From positions 1-64,000 of the forward strand of contig NZ_QNRR01000010.1 in NCBI RefSeq assembly GCF_003315205.1: a stretch of DNA of 64,000 nucleotides. The letters run 5' to 3'. Position 1 is the stretch's first letter; each line of letters begins with the position of its first letter. The notes beneath the pieces are model-generated. The model saw only the letters and a list, made by a program, of their open reading frames with translations. It did not search any database and had not been told where the DNA came from. Of the stretch, positions 18,463 through 27,221 are shown piece after piece. Source of the DNA: Roseimicrobium gellanilyticum. Its GTDB lineage: Bacteria > Verrucomicrobiota > Verrucomicrobiia > Verrucomicrobiales > Verrucomicrobiaceae. A program made the position numbers and the translations under genes.

Positions 18463-19473
18463 ATGGCGCATTCCTCCGGCTCACTTCTCCGCATTCTGGT
18501 TGTCGGCTGTGGCAGCATTGGGGAGCGGCATCTGCGGTGTTTCCAGACAACCGGGCGTTGCGAGGTGGAAGCCTGTGATGCCAACCACACGCTGCTGCAG
18601 ACCGTGGAGGAGCGATATGGGGTCAAGACGCAGCCTGATCTCAATGCCGCGCTGCAATCGAATCGCTATGACGCGCTCATCATCTGCACGCCAGCGCACA
18701 CGCATTTGCCGATTGCGCGTCTGGGGGCGGTACATGGTGCAGCTCTATTGATAGAGAAGCCGCTCTCCACCTCACTGGATGGCGTGGAGGAGACACGCTG
18801 CGCCCTCGAGCGAAGTGGTAAGCATGTGGCCGTGGCGTATGTGTATCACGCTTTCCCGTGGATTCGCGAAGCGCAGGCGCATGTGAAGTCTGGCACGCTT
18901 GGACGCATGCTGCATGCCACGATGCAGGCGGGGCAGCATTTCCCCACATTTCGCCCGGCGTACCGGGACATCTACTATGCGAAGCGTGAGATGGGAGGCG
19001 GTTGTATTCAGGATGCCATCACGCATGCCATGAATGCCATGGAGTGGATGCTGGGTCCTGCAACGCGTGTCTTTACCGATGCCTCGCACCAGATGCTGGA
19101 GGGCGTGACGGTGGAGGATACGGTGAATCTCTCGGTGCGGCATGAGGATATTCTTGCGAGCTATGCCATGAATCAGTTTCAGACGCCCAATGAACTGAGC
19201 ATCCTGCTGCACGGGGAGCTGGGCAGTCTGAGCATCGAGCATCACCGCCAGCGCTGGGGCACCATGATGCGCGGGGAAACGGAGTGGACCTGGCGTGTGA
19301 CGCCTCCGCTTCAGCGGGACGACCTTTTCATCGCGCAGGCGAATGCCTTCCTCGATGGCATGGAGGGCAAGCCTTCACCGCTCTGCACCTTTGATGAAGG
19401 GGTGCAGACGCTGAAGTTCAACCTTGCCGCGCTGCGCTCCATGGATTCCGGCCTGCCCGTCACCATTTCATAA
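18463..19473 (+). CDS. Gfo/Idh/MocA family NAD(P)-dependent oxidoreductase
   Basis: 336 residues from ATG 18463; a GTG six codons upstream is in frame but would only add polar residues. The Rossmann loop ILVVGCGSIGERHLRCF is at residues 10-26 and the family motif EKP appears in LLIEKPLSTSLDG. The C-terminal domain has GGGCIQDAITHAMNAMEWML, where the family's catalytic His/Asp region lies. Such enzymes oxidise or reduce a sugar, inositol or sugar acid hydroxyl with NAD(P). It opens a plus-strand run of four genes (second Gfo/Idh/MocA, HpcH aldolase, SDR). The gap to the next gene is 15 bases. Confidence 0.9.
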   Translation: MAHSSGSLLRILVVGCGSIGERHLRCFQTTGRCEVEACDANHTLLQTVEERYGVKTQPDLNAALQSNRYDALIICTPAHTHLPIARLGAVHGAALLIEKPLSTSLDGVEETRCALERSGKHVAVAYVYHAFPWIREAQAHVKSGTLGRMLHATMQAGQHFPTFRPAYRDIYYAKREMGGGCIQDAITHAMNAMEWMLGPATRVFTDASHQMLEGVTVEDTVNLSVRHEDILASYAMNQFQTPNELSILLHGELGSLSIEHHRQRWGTMMRGETEWTWRVTPPLQRDDLFIAQANAFLDGMEGKPSPLCTFDEGVQTLKFNLAALRSMDSGLPVTIS

Positions 19474-19488
19474 GAGAGATGACCTGAT

Positions 19489-20439
19489 ATGATCACCCCG
19501 GGAAAAGAAATCCGCCTGGCCATGCTGGGCATGATTGAAGGAAACGGGCATCCCTACTCCTGGTCGGCCATCATCAATGGGTATGATCCGGTGGAGATGG
19601 CGAAGTGTCCCTACGCCGCCATCCCGGCTTATCTGGGCAGGCAGCCGCTCGACTCTGTGCGTATTCCGGGGGCGCGCGTGACGCATCTTTGGACGGACAA
19701 TCCTGCCGAAGCCGAGGCCGTGTCTCGGGCGAGTCTCATCGAGCACATCGTTACTCGGCCGGAAGACGTGATAGGGCAGGTGGATGCGGTGATTATTTCC
19801 ACCGATGACGGGGATAATCACGTCACCCGTGCACGTCCCTTCGTGGAAGCAGGTTTGCCAGTGTTTGTAGACAAGCCCATGGCTACGAACGTGCCGGATC
19901 TGCAGCAGTTCGTGTGCTGGCACCGGGAGGGCAAAGTCATTCTCTCGACCAGCGGCATGCGCTATGCGCCGGAGATGCGGCAGGCGGAGGCGATGCTGCC
20001 GGATCTTGGCGAGCTACGCTGGATCACCAGCTTCACATGCAAGACCTGGGAGCGCTACGGTATCCACGCGCTGGAGGCGATTTATCCGCTGCTCGGTCCC
20101 GGCTTCACAAGTGTCCGAACCATGCATCAGGCTGGCTCGGATGTGGTGCATCTCACCCATGGAGGCGGCGCACAGGTGACCCTCGGAGCCATTCATGATG
20201 CGTATGGAAGTTTCGGCGCGGTGCACCTGTACGGCACGAAGGGGCAGCTTGCCCTGCGGCTCAGTGACACTTATCCCGCGTTCCGCGGCCAGCTCGTGGC
20301 GTTCATTGAAATGCTGCGCACTGGGGCGCGCCCGGTGGCCTTTGAGCAAACCGTCGAGCTGATGACCATCCTGATTGCCGGAATTCAAAGCCGCGAGAAA
20401 GGCGGCGCGGAGGTCCTGCTCGCTGATGTTCTGGCCTGA
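19489..20439 (+). CDS. Gfo/Idh/MocA family oxidoreductase, variant N-terminus
   Basis: 316 residues. The first strand is LAMLGMIEGNGHPYSWSAII, so the canonical GxGxxG loop is altered. The usual EKP motif is DKP here (VFVDKPMATNV). YGTKGQLALRLSD and the preceding CKTWERYGIHALEAIYPLL give the C-terminal half. The altered nucleotide loop suggests either a different cofactor contact or a protein that acts on a bound ligand without rapid cofactor exchange; that is inference. It is shorter than the first copy and clearly not a recent duplicate of it. It follows that copy by 15 bases and precedes the aldolase gene by 31, so the genes are one operon. Confidence 0.85.
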   Translation: MITPGKEIRLAMLGMIEGNGHPYSWSAIINGYDPVEMAKCPYAAIPAYLGRQPLDSVRIPGARVTHLWTDNPAEAEAVSRASLIEHIVTRPEDVIGQVDAVIISTDDGDNHVTRARPFVEAGLPVFVDKPMATNVPDLQQFVCWHREGKVILSTSGMRYAPEMRQAEAMLPDLGELRWITSFTCKTWERYGIHALEAIYPLLGPGFTSVRTMHQAGSDVVHLTHGGGAQVTLGAIHDAYGSFGAVHLYGTKGQLALRLSDTYPAFRGQLVAFIEMLRTGARPVAFEQTVELMTILIAGIQSREKGGAEVLLADVLA

Positions 20440-20470
20440 TATCATCTTCATTTTCGCTTCACATCCTCCC

Positions 20471-21280
20471 ATGAAACTCCGAACGAGCCGTCTCCTCCGC
20501 GAACTGAATGCTGGTGCCAATCCGTGCACGTTGAAGTTGAATCTCAATGACCCGCGCATCATCGAGCTGGCTGGTCTCGCCGGTGCGGCGGCGGTGTGGC
20601 TCTGCAACGAGCATGTGCCCAATGACTGGACGAATGTGGAGCACCAGGTGCGCGCCGCGAAGCTGTACGACATGGACACCATCGTGCGTGTGAGCAAGGG
20701 CAGCTACAGCGAGTATGTGAAGCCCTTCGAGCTGGATGCCACCGCCATCATGGTGCCACACGTCACAACAGCAGAGGAGGCACGGAAGATTGTGGAGATG
20801 ACGCGGTTCCAACCCATGGGACGACGTCCGATTGATGGAGGCAATATCGACGGCGCCTTCTGCCAGATTCCCATGGTGGACTATCTGAAGCACGGCAATA
20901 CGGAAAAGCTGCTCATCCTGCAAATCGAGTCGCCGGAAGCGCTGGCCAATGTGGAGGAGATCGCGGCCGTGCCGGGGTTTGATGTGCTGCTTTTTGGCCC
21001 GGGAGATTTCAGCCATCTGATTGGCAAGGCGGGACAGGTGGGCGATGCCGAGGTGGTCGCAGCTCGCAAACGGGTGGCGGAAGCCGCACGTAAGAACGGC
21101 AAGCACCTCATGATCCCAGGCATGGTCGCTCCGCGTTCAGAATTGGAGGCGGAAGGCTGGCGCATTTTCAATCTTGGCGCGGATGTCTTGAGCCTCGGCG
21201 CTGCATTTAACAAACTCGTGTCCGACTACACTGGCAGTGCCGCTGCCGTGCCAGCGGCGGTTTACAATTCCAAATCATGA
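20471..21280 (+). CDS. HpcH/HpaI family aldolase (plus-strand copy)
   Basis: 269 residues from ATG 20471. HpcH/HpaI enzymes are class II metal-dependent aldolases that split 2-keto-3-deoxy or 4-hydroxy-2-oxo acids into pyruvate and an aldehyde. Family residues are visible: the base His in LCNEHVPND, an Arg in DTIVRVSKG, the metal-binding Glu in LQIESPEALANVEEI and the metal-binding Asp in LLFGPGDFSHLIG. MGRRPIDGG is the usual glycine-rich turn. It starts 31 bases after the Gfo/Idh/MocA gene and overlaps the next SDR gene by the 4 bases ATGA at 21277-21280, so translation is coupled. The operon suggests dehydrogenation followed by retro-aldol cleavage of an acid sugar. Confidence 0.9.
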   Translation: MKLRTSRLLRELNAGANPCTLKLNLNDPRIIELAGLAGAAAVWLCNEHVPNDWTNVEHQVRAAKLYDMDTIVRVSKGSYSEYVKPFELDATAIMVPHVTTAEEARKIVEMTRFQPMGRRPIDGGNIDGAFCQIPMVDYLKHGNTEKLLILQIESPEALANVEEIAAVPGFDVLLFGPGDFSHLIGKAGQVGDAEVVAARKRVAEAARKNGKHLMIPGMVAPRSELEAEGWRIFNLGADVLSLGAAFNKLVSDYTGSAAAVPAAVYNSKS

Positions 21281-22059
21281 ATGCCCTTCAAGATTTCAGC
21301 CTGAGTGGCAAGGTGATCGTGCTCACGGGTGGCGCAGGTCTCTTTGGTCGTGGACTCGCCGCCATGCTCGCGGAATCCGGTGCCACACTGGTGCTGGCTT
21401 CGCGAAACGTGGAGGCGCTGGACTACGTGGTGCGCGCGGAGCGTGCGCGCGGCTTCGACGTGCATGCGGAGTCGCTGGATCAGGGGGAGGAGAAGTCCAT
21501 CCTTGCGCTTCGTGACCGCGTGCTCTCCCAACATGGTCGTGTGGATGGCTTGGTGAACAACGCCGTGCTGCGCGTCATGAAGTCACCTCAAGATGATGTG
21601 TCCACGTGGGAGCAGTCCATGAAGGTGAATGCCACGGGACTCATGCTCATCACACGTGCCTTTGGTGACGCCATGATGGCGAACAGCAACGGAGGTAGCA
21701 TCGTGAACATTGGCAGCATCCAGGGTGCGGTGGGCGCGAGTCTCGAACTCTACGAAGGTACCAATATGGGTGTGCCACCGCCTGATTACTTCTTCCACAA
21801 GGGAGGGATGATGAATCTCACCCGCTACCATGCGGCCATCTACGGACCACAAAACATCCGGGTGAACTGCCTGCTTCCCGGTGGGTTCTTCAATCACCAG
21901 CCGGAGCCGTTTCTCACCCGCTACAACCAGCACACCATGCTCAATCGCATGGCCGGAGATCGGGACCTGGGCGGTGCGGTGATCTTCCTGCTCAGCGATG
22001 CATCACGCTACATCACCGCCGCGATGATCCCGGTGGATGGTGGGTATACCGCGAAATAG
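21277..22059 (+). CDS. Short-chain dehydrogenase/reductase (SDR) 1
   Basis: 260 residues. The nucleotide-binding motif TGGAGLFGRGLA starts near residue 17 and the catalytic YxxxK is Y171-FFH-K175. NNAV, SIVNIGSIQG and the ending MIPVDGGYTAK complete the classical SDR pattern. The active-site Ser is in NIGSIQGAVG. The enzyme oxidises or reduces a secondary alcohol or ketone with NAD(H) or NADP(H). It is coupled to the aldolase gene by a 4-base overlap and ends 7 bases before the convergent Kelch gene. It may prepare the substrate for, or process the product of, the aldolase. Confidence 0.92.
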   Translation: MNALQDFSLSGKVIVLTGGAGLFGRGLAAMLAESGATLVLASRNVEALDYVVRAERARGFDVHAESLDQGEEKSILALRDRVLSQHGRVDGLVNNAVLRVMKSPQDDVSTWEQSMKVNATGLMLITRAFGDAMMANSNGGSIVNIGSIQGAVGASLELYEGTNMGVPPPDYFFHKGGMMNLTRYHAAIYGPQNIRVNCLLPGGFFNHQPEPFLTRYNQHTMLNRMAGDRDLGGAVIFLLSDASRYITAAMIPVDGGYTAK

Positions 22060-22066
22060 AACGCTG

Positions 22067-23047
22067 CTATGGCTTCAGCAACTCCGTGAGTGGAATGCGC
22101 CAGCACTTGTCCGTGCGGTGCTTCTTCGCGTCTTCACCGCCAAGGCAGTAGACGTACTTGCCATCGCTGACGAGGCCTACCATGGCGGCGATGGGCAGGG
22201 ATTTGCCGATGCGGTACCGGTTGGCCTTTGTGTCGTAGACAAAGGCTGCAGAATAGAATGATGCAGGACTTTCTCCGTAGCCACCGGCGAGATAGATCTG
22301 TGTGTCATCCAGTCGCAAGGCCGTGACGCCACGCCAGGGCATCGGGTAGGGACGAATTGGTGTCCACCTCTTGGTCGCTGTACGGAACACTCTGGCGTCC
22401 GCGAGATTTTCCACCGTGGTGGGAGAAGTGGCTCGCGCGCTCGTGAAGACATAGAGCGCATCGCCGCTTACCGCTCCGGTGGAGATGAAGAGGTGTACGG
22501 AGGGGTCTTCGAGAAGATCCTCGACCTTGCCATTCTCCAGCGACACCTGTTGACCATACGGCACCACGCCATCCAGCTTTGCCGGGTCCGGGCTGCCGCC
22601 GAAGACAAAAAGACTCTTCTGCGTACCGGAACCAAGAATGCCTCCGACCGCAAGGCTCGTGGCCTGTGGGAGCCGGAGAGGCGTGGTAGTGACTTTCTTG
22701 TCAGCGCCAATTTTCAGCACTTCGGCGCGGCCCTGCTTTCCATCATATCCTCCGGCAATGAGCAGTCCATTCTCCACCTCCGCGGAGACCCCATAGGCCA
22801 GTGGGTTGGGCAGCTTCCCGATCGACTTCCACTGATTGGCGGTGGCGTCGTAGAGCCACACCTCATCGAGCCATACCTTGACGTCATCCTTCCATGTGGT
22901 GCCACCGGCGATGACGAGCTGTCCCTGCACGACACCCGCTGCGAAGCCGCCATTTGGCACCGGCAGTGGAGCGATGGGTTCCCACTCAGCAGCAGCGATG
23001 GTCGCAGTGGTGGCAAGAGTCATCAGGCTACTCCACACGCTTTTCAT
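22067..23047 (-). CDS. Exported Kelch-repeat protein
   Basis: 326 residues starting at ATG 23047 with an export signal (KSVWSSLMTLATTATIAAA, cleavage before EWEPI). Repeats of the Kelch type follow: GQLVIAGGTTW, WLYDATANQWKSIGKLP, LLIAGGYDG, FVFGGSPD, ARVFRTATKRWTPI, QIYLAGGYGES and FVYDTKANRYRIGKSLP. This gives roughly six blades of a beta-propeller. Verrucomicrobial proteins of this kind lie beside sugar genes, and some relatives are N-acetylneuraminate epimerases (NanM type), so a periplasmic epimerase or ligand-binding role is possible but unproven. Its start lies 20 bases inside the upstream gene on the same strand (overlap 23028-23047), showing a tight operon. Confidence 0.85.
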   Translation of the reverse strand: MKSVWSSLMTLATTATIAAAEWEPIAPLPVPNGGFAAGVVQGQLVIAGGTTWKDDVKVWLDEVWLYDATANQWKSIGKLPNPLAYGVSAEVENGLLIAGGYDGKQGRAEVLKIGADKKVTTTPLRLPQATSLAVGGILGSGTQKSLFVFGGSPDPAKLDGVVPYGQQVSLENGKVEDLLEDPSVHLFISTGAVSGDALYVFTSARATSPTTVENLADARVFRTATKRWTPIRPYPMPWRGVTALRLDDTQIYLAGGYGESPASFYSAAFVYDTKANRYRIGKSLPIAAMVGLVSDGKYVYCLGGEDAKKHRTDKCWRIPLTELLKP

Positions 23048-23585
23048 CAGGGTCCGTGGCACGTTCATAGATATCATGGGGAGATTTACTGTCCTGCCAG
23101 CCGGGACGCGTGCGGACATCGCTGGCTCCGCTGAGTTCGCCGGGTTGGCTGGGGGGCGTTTGGTCGTCCACTCGGCGCATTTCCCACCAGCACTGGCCAC
23201 GATGATTGTGCTCATGGTCCACCACAAAACCCGCCTGCTGCATCACCGGGCCTATCCAGCCCATGCAGTGGTCGCAGTAGTCGTGATATTGGACGAGTCC
23301 ATTTCGCATGAGAAATCCTTTTGAGGGACACGCATGCATGTCGATGCGGAAGACATCGTGACAGGCGGTCATCGCATAGCCCGCTGCCTCTTCATCCAGC
23401 GTGTGGTGCCAGTACTGTTTCATGCCCTCGATGCCGCCCGCGATGATGGTGGCCGAGGCATGCTGCTGTGAGTCCTTCGCGATGGCATCTTCCCAGTAGT
23501 CGCGCACCAGGGCATGGCCGCCTTCCTTCTCCAGCCAGCCAAAGGTCCACTCGTAGTGGCCGCAGAAGTCGTAGGCACCGATCAT
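23028..23585 (-). CDS. Cys/His-rich protein, paralogue A (possible ATC-hydrolase-like)
   Basis: 185 residues from ATG 23585. I do not firmly recognise it. Visible features are an N-terminal GHYEWTFGWLEKEGG, then ACPSKGFLMRNG, HDYCDHCMGWIGPV and HEHNHRGQCWWEMR, with Cys and His spaced as metal or catalytic ligands. The pattern CP-x-K-x-x-L-x-x-x-G followed by C-x-HC recurs in the gene upstream, so the two are paralogues. The layout loosely recalls the L-2-amino-thiazoline-4-carboxylate hydrolase family, a weak guess. It overlaps its upstream neighbour by the 4 bases ATGA at 23582-23585 and its downstream Kelch neighbour by 20 bases. It is a cytoplasmic protein without a signal. Confidence 0.6.
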   Translation of the reverse strand: MIGAYDFCGHYEWTFGWLEKEGGHALVRDYWEDAIAKDSQQHASATIIAGGIEGMKQYWHHTLDEEAAGYAMTACHDVFRIDMHACPSKGFLMRNGLVQYHDYCDHCMGWIGPVMQQAGFVVDHEHNHRGQCWWEMRRVDDQTPPSQPGELSGASDVRTRPGWQDSKSPHDIYERATDPDEKRVE

Positions 23586-24088
23586 GTAACCTCCGTGATG
23601 TCCTCCAGTTTCTGAGGCCCAGCGACAGCCTCGCGTTTCAGGAAGCGCTGGGTGCAGCTCCCGTTGCCACCTGAGATCCGCACCGTATAGGCTGCGGGCG
23701 TCGCCATGGCTTCGCTGACGAAGTAGCAGTGCTGGCACAGGCAGGGAAGGATGGTGCGGCCGTTATCCCTCAGGTGTTTGATGACGGGGCACACCCTCAC
23801 TTCCAGACGCACCTCATCGGGAAGCTCGTGCACTTCGACGGTGCTGCCCGGTTCAGCCTTGAAGAAGTCGCGCCAGTATGTCGCTATGGCCGCCATGCCG
23901 CCCTCCTTCCACAATCTCGAAACGGGCGCATAATACTGCGAGCCGAGTTCCGTCCAGTAACGTCGCAGACCCTCCATGCCGAGCCTGCGCTGCACGAACT
24001 GGAAAGTAGCATTGATCGCGAAATAAAAATCAGCCGCGCCCACCGGCTTGGTGTCGGTGTAGGGCAGCGAGGTGCCGGGTCCGGACAT
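23582..24088 (-). CDS. Cys-rich protein, paralogue B (possible ATC-hydrolase-like)
   Basis: 168 residues from ATG 24088; a TTG at 24115 is in frame but is a poorer start. It shares the Cys layout of its downstream neighbour: VCPVIKHLRDNGRT, PCLCQHCYFVSE and GNGSCTQRF correspond in order and spacing to the CP, C-x-HC and final C blocks there. FVQRRLGMEGLRRYWTELG forms a helical N-terminal part. The function is not recognised, with the same weak similarity to amino-thiazoline carboxylate hydrolases. It lies 29 bases after the minus-strand HpcH aldolase and overlaps the next gene by 4 bases. The two paralogues may form a heteromer, since tandem coupled copies often do; that is inference. Confidence 0.6.
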   Translation of the reverse strand: MSGPGTSLPYTDTKPVGAADFYFAINATFQFVQRRLGMEGLRRYWTELGSQYYAPVSRLWKEGGMAAIATYWRDFFKAEPGSTVEVHELPDEVRLEVRVCPVIKHLRDNGRTILPCLCQHCYFVSEAMATPAAYTVRISGGNGSCTQRFLKREAVAGPQKLEDITEVT

Positions 24089-24117
24089 GAGTGGGATACG
24101 CCGGGGCTGACGCAACC

Positions 24118-24933
24118 TTACGGCACAACCACAGCAGTACCGCCGATGCCATTCCCTGCGCCGAGAAGTGCATCAAGGTCCCGGCCACATTGACCGATGT
24201 AGCTGAGTACTGAGGCGAAGTCGCTGCCGTAGTTCAGGAACTGGCAACCCATCTCCACGGCGATGCGTGCATCCTCCGCGGTGCCGACAGGGAATCCCCA
24301 CGGCTTGCCATGCTTGCGGCAGGCAGCGGCCATCCGCTCGACTGCGGGGCGCAGTACAGGATCCTGGATGGAGGGCTGGCAGCCGAGTCGCAGCGAAAGG
24401 TCACCAGGACCCATGAAGACAATATCCACGCCAGGCACGGCGGCGATGTCATCGATATTCTCAAGTGCCTCCGGCGACTCGAGCTGGGTAATGAGTGCCG
24501 TCTCCGTGTTTGCCTTGTGGATGTAGTCGGGATCGCGGTTCACCCAGAACTCCGCATCCACACCCGCCCCATCCAGACCACGATCTCCCAGCGGCGGATA
24601 TTTCGTGGCCATCACCAGGCGTTTCGCCTGCTCGGCGGTGTTCACCATGGGAATCATCAGCGCTGTGGCGCCATCTTCGAGAAGACGGGAAAGCTGGGCG
24701 CGCTCTTGCGTCGGCGGGCGCCATACACAATCAATATCCGCCACACGTGTTTGGAGGATCATCGCTTCAATCTGCCGGGGGTCCCAGGCGCGATGCTCGG
24801 CGCATACCCACACTGCGTCGAATCCCGCGTGCTTTGCCAGGTGCGGGTAGAAGGGAATGAAATTCCCGGTGGAGCAGACACGGGCGACACCGCCGGAGCG
24901 GATCTTGGAGAGGAGCAGCGAGCGACGGAACAT
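24118..24933 (-). CDS. HpcH/HpaI family aldolase (minus-strand copy)
   Basis: 271 residues from ATG 24933, where MFRRSLLLSKIRSGG matches the usual start of the family; a longer frame upstream lacks similarity. The family residues are intact: His in VCAEHRAWD, Arg in CVWRPPTQE, metal Glu in TQLESPEALENIDDI and metal Asp in VFMGPGDLSLRLG. The predicted reaction is cleavage of a 2-oxo-4-hydroxy acid to pyruvate and an aldehyde. It differs from the plus-strand copy throughout, so the two probably take different substrates. It heads a minus-strand operon (two Cys-rich paralogues, Kelch protein) and diverges from the SSS symporter across 94 bases, which should contain both promoters. Confidence 0.9.
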   Translation of the reverse strand: MFRRSLLLSKIRSGGVARVCSTGNFIPFYPHLAKHAGFDAVWVCAEHRAWDPRQIEAMILQTRVADIDCVWRPPTQERAQLSRLLEDGATALMIPMVNTAEQAKRLVMATKYPPLGDRGLDGAGVDAEFWVNRDPDYIHKANTETALITQLESPEALENIDDIAAVPGVDIVFMGPGDLSLRLGCQPSIQDPVLRPAVERMAAACRKHGKPWGFPVGTAEDARIAVEMGCQFLNYGSDFASVLSYIGQCGRDLDALLGAGNGIGGTAVVVP

Positions 24934-25027
24934 GATGGTGCGACTCTGCGAGGCATCGCCGCTGGTGCAATTGGAATCCAGACAAATCATTTTGTGCTGC
25001 CGCGCAAGGAGTGGAGAGCATTCACGT

Positions 25028-26512
25028 ATGCCCAAGATGGCGAATTTTTCCTGGCTGGATTACACCATCTTCGGCGCCTATCTTTTGGCCTCCGTGGCTA
25101 TTGGGCTCTTCTCCGCGCGCGGTCAGGAGACGATGAAGGACTACTTCCTTGCGGGGCAGAAGGTGAATCGATTCGTGGTGGCCATGACGATCATGGCGGC
25201 GCTGTTCTCCGGTGTCAGCTACCTCGCGGGTCCGGCAGAGGTGTACAAAAATGGCATCGCCTTTTCCCTGGTGATGCTGTCGTTTTTCATCGCCACACCT
25301 TTCACGGCCATCTACCTGCTGCCCTTCTTTTACAACAGCCGCTACTTCACGGCGTATCACTTCTTTCAGGACCGGTTTTCTCTGTCAGTGCGGCTGCTCG
25401 CTTCCGGCCTTTTCATTCTGCGGGTCTCGCTCTGGCTCGCCGCCGCCACCTATGCGCCGGCACTGGCATTGGAAAAAGTGACCGGATTGCCCCTGTGGTT
25501 CACCATCATGTGCACCGGCATGGTCACCACGGTGTACACCGTCTTCGGAGGGATGAAGGCCGTCATCTGGACGGATGTCATGCAACTCGCTGTGCTCTTC
25601 GGGGGACAATTGGTCATTGTATTGTTGGCGGCATCCAAGATTCCCGGGGGCTTTGCCGGAGTGTGGGAGACCGCTGGCGCAGATGGAAAGTTGAACATCA
25701 GCTTCTCCTTTGACCCGAGTGTGCACGCCACGTTCTGGGCCACCATCATCGGCGGAGCGTTTCTCAGCCTCGTGCAGATGGCGACGGATCAGGTTTCCGT
25801 GCAGCGTTATCTCACGGCGGGGAGCCTGCGAGATGCGCAACGCTCGCTGTGGATCAAGCTCTGGATGATGCTCCCGGTGCTTGTCCTCTTTTACGGCACA
25901 GGGCTGGTCCTCTATGCGTTCTACAAATTTCAAGGTGACCCCCTCAGCGCAGGACATATCCAAAAGGAGGACCAGATCCTGCCCTACTTTGTCGTCACCC
26001 AGCTTCCCTCTGGGCTCGCCGGTGTGCTCATTGCCGCCATTTTTGCGGCGAGCATGTCCACAGTTTCTGCCGGCATCAACTCGCTTACCTCAGCCACGCT
26101 TTGTGACTTCTACCAGACGCTGAGCAAGCCGGAGTCGCTGACGGAGAAGTTGCTGCTGGCCAAGTCGCGTTGGTACACCCTCTTCTACGGAGTGCTGGTG
26201 ACGGGTCTGGCCTTCTTCATCTCCACCATGAAGAGCAATCTGGTGCAGTCGGTGAATACCATCATCGCGCTTGTGGGTGGTCCCATGGTGGGATTGTTCC
26301 TGCTGGGCATTTTCACCAAGAAGGCGAACGCCCGTGGCGCCATCATTGGGTGTGTGGTTGGTTTTGTAGCCTTGCTCGGCATCAATCTGTTTGCCGCCAA
26401 GCAGGTGAATTTCCTCTGGCACACCATGATTGGCACCATCATCACCATGGTGGTGGGCCTGCTTACTTCCGGCCGATCTGCGTCACCGTCAGTCCCCCAT
26501 CGATCACCATGA
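25028..26512 (+). CDS. Sodium:solute symporter (SSS family)
   Basis: 494 residues from ATG 25028 (ATG 25037 also possible). About 13 hydrophobic segments are visible. SSS landmarks include YFLAGQKVNRFVVAMTIMAA after the first helix, GVSYLAGPAEVY, VFGGMKAVIWTDVMQ and DQVSVQRYLTAGSLRDAQRS. FAASMSTVSAGINSLTSA carries the conserved sodium-site region. These transporters take up sugars, carboxylates or amino acids with sodium. Its place between the two aldolase operons makes it the likely importer for the pathway. The last 16 or so codons (26463-26512) overlap the end of the convergent SDR gene, so the polar tail TSGRSASPSVPHRSP is not a normal helix end. Confidence 0.92.
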   Translation: MPKMANFSWLDYTIFGAYLLASVAIGLFSARGQETMKDYFLAGQKVNRFVVAMTIMAALFSGVSYLAGPAEVYKNGIAFSLVMLSFFIATPFTAIYLLPFFYNSRYFTAYHFFQDRFSLSVRLLASGLFILRVSLWLAAATYAPALALEKVTGLPLWFTIMCTGMVTTVYTVFGGMKAVIWTDVMQLAVLFGGQLVIVLLAASKIPGGFAGVWETAGADGKLNISFSFDPSVHATFWATIIGGAFLSLVQMATDQVSVQRYLTAGSLRDAQRSLWIKLWMMLPVLVLFYGTGLVLYAFYKFQGDPLSAGHIQKEDQILPYFVVTQLPSGLAGVLIAAIFAASMSTVSAGINSLTSATLCDFYQTLSKPESLTEKLLLAKSRWYTLFYGVLVTGLAFFISTMKSNLVQSVNTIIALVGGPMVGLFLLGIFTKKANARGAIIGCVVGFVALLGINLFAAKQVNFLWHTMIGTIITMVVGLLTSGRSASPSVPHRSP

Positions 26513-27221
26513 TCTCGCCGGTGATGTAGCGGGCGGCATCGGAGCAAAGGAAGACGACTGCGCCAGAGCAGTCCTCTGGTGTGCCCACGCGACCCAGCAG
26601 GATTTTCTTTTCGTAGTGTGCTAGCAGATCGGCGGATTGGGGTTCCATCCACACATTGGTGAGTGGAGTGCGAATGAGGCCAGGCGCAATGCCATTCACG
26701 CGAATGCCATGGGGGGCGAGGGATACCGCGAGAGAACGCGTCAGCATCACCAGCGCGCCCTTGCTGGAGTCGTACGCGCAGGAGTCCGCTTCTGCTTGGA
26801 AGCCATTCGTACTTGCGGTGACTACGATGCAGCCCGGACGCTGTTCGGCCACCAAACGCTTCGCAAAAGCCTGCGCCAAGAAGAAGGAGGCGCGCACATT
26901 GAGGTTCATGGTGCGGTCCCAACGTTCCCGCGTCATCTCCAGCACGGGCAGGTCAAAGAAGCTGCCGGCATTGCAGACGAGTATGTCGAGGCCGGGCTCC
27001 GTGGAGAAGGCCTGGGAGATGAGGGCCTCACTGGCATTTTCTCCGAGCAAATCGCTCTGCGCATAGGAGCTGTCTGCTGGAACCTCGGCAGGCTTCGCAT
27101 CCAATCCATGGAACACAACGCGGGCTCCTGCCTCCTTCAACGCAAGACCTGCCGCAAGGCCGATGCCCTGCGACGATCCGGTCACCAGCGCGGCGCGTCG
27201 TTCAAGCGAGAATGTTTTCAT
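26463..27221 (-). CDS. Short-chain dehydrogenase/reductase (SDR) 2
   Basis: 252 residues. Nucleotide loop TGSSQGIG at 14-21, NAG at 84-86, catalytic Y150-DSS-K154 and the ending GEIMVIDGGLTVTQIG make this a classical SDR with all catalytic parts in place. It oxidises or reduces a hydroxyl/ketone group with a nicotinamide cofactor. Its start lies 20 bases inside the end of the amidohydrolase gene on the same strand (27202-27221), so they are translated together. Its 3' end overlaps the symporter gene on the other strand by 50 bases. The substrate is unknown. Confidence 0.92.
   Translation of the reverse strand: MKTFSLERRAALVTGSSQGIGLAAGLALKEAGARVVFHGLDAKPAEVPADSSYAQSDLLGENASEALISQAFSTEPGLDILVCNAGSFFDLPVLEMTRERWDRTMNLNVRASFFLAQAFAKRLVAEQRPGCIVVTASTNGFQAEADSCAYDSSKGALVMLTRSLAVSLAPHGIRVNGIAPGLIRTPLTNVWMEPQSADLLAHYEKKILLGRVGTPEDCSGAVVFLCSDAARYITGEIMVIDGGLTVTQIGRK

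Noticed and set aside
20681-20720. Repeated codon-level patterns in aldolase genes considered as possible CRISPR or tandem repeats
   Set aside because: No regular repeat-spacer periodicity occurs here or elsewhere in the window.
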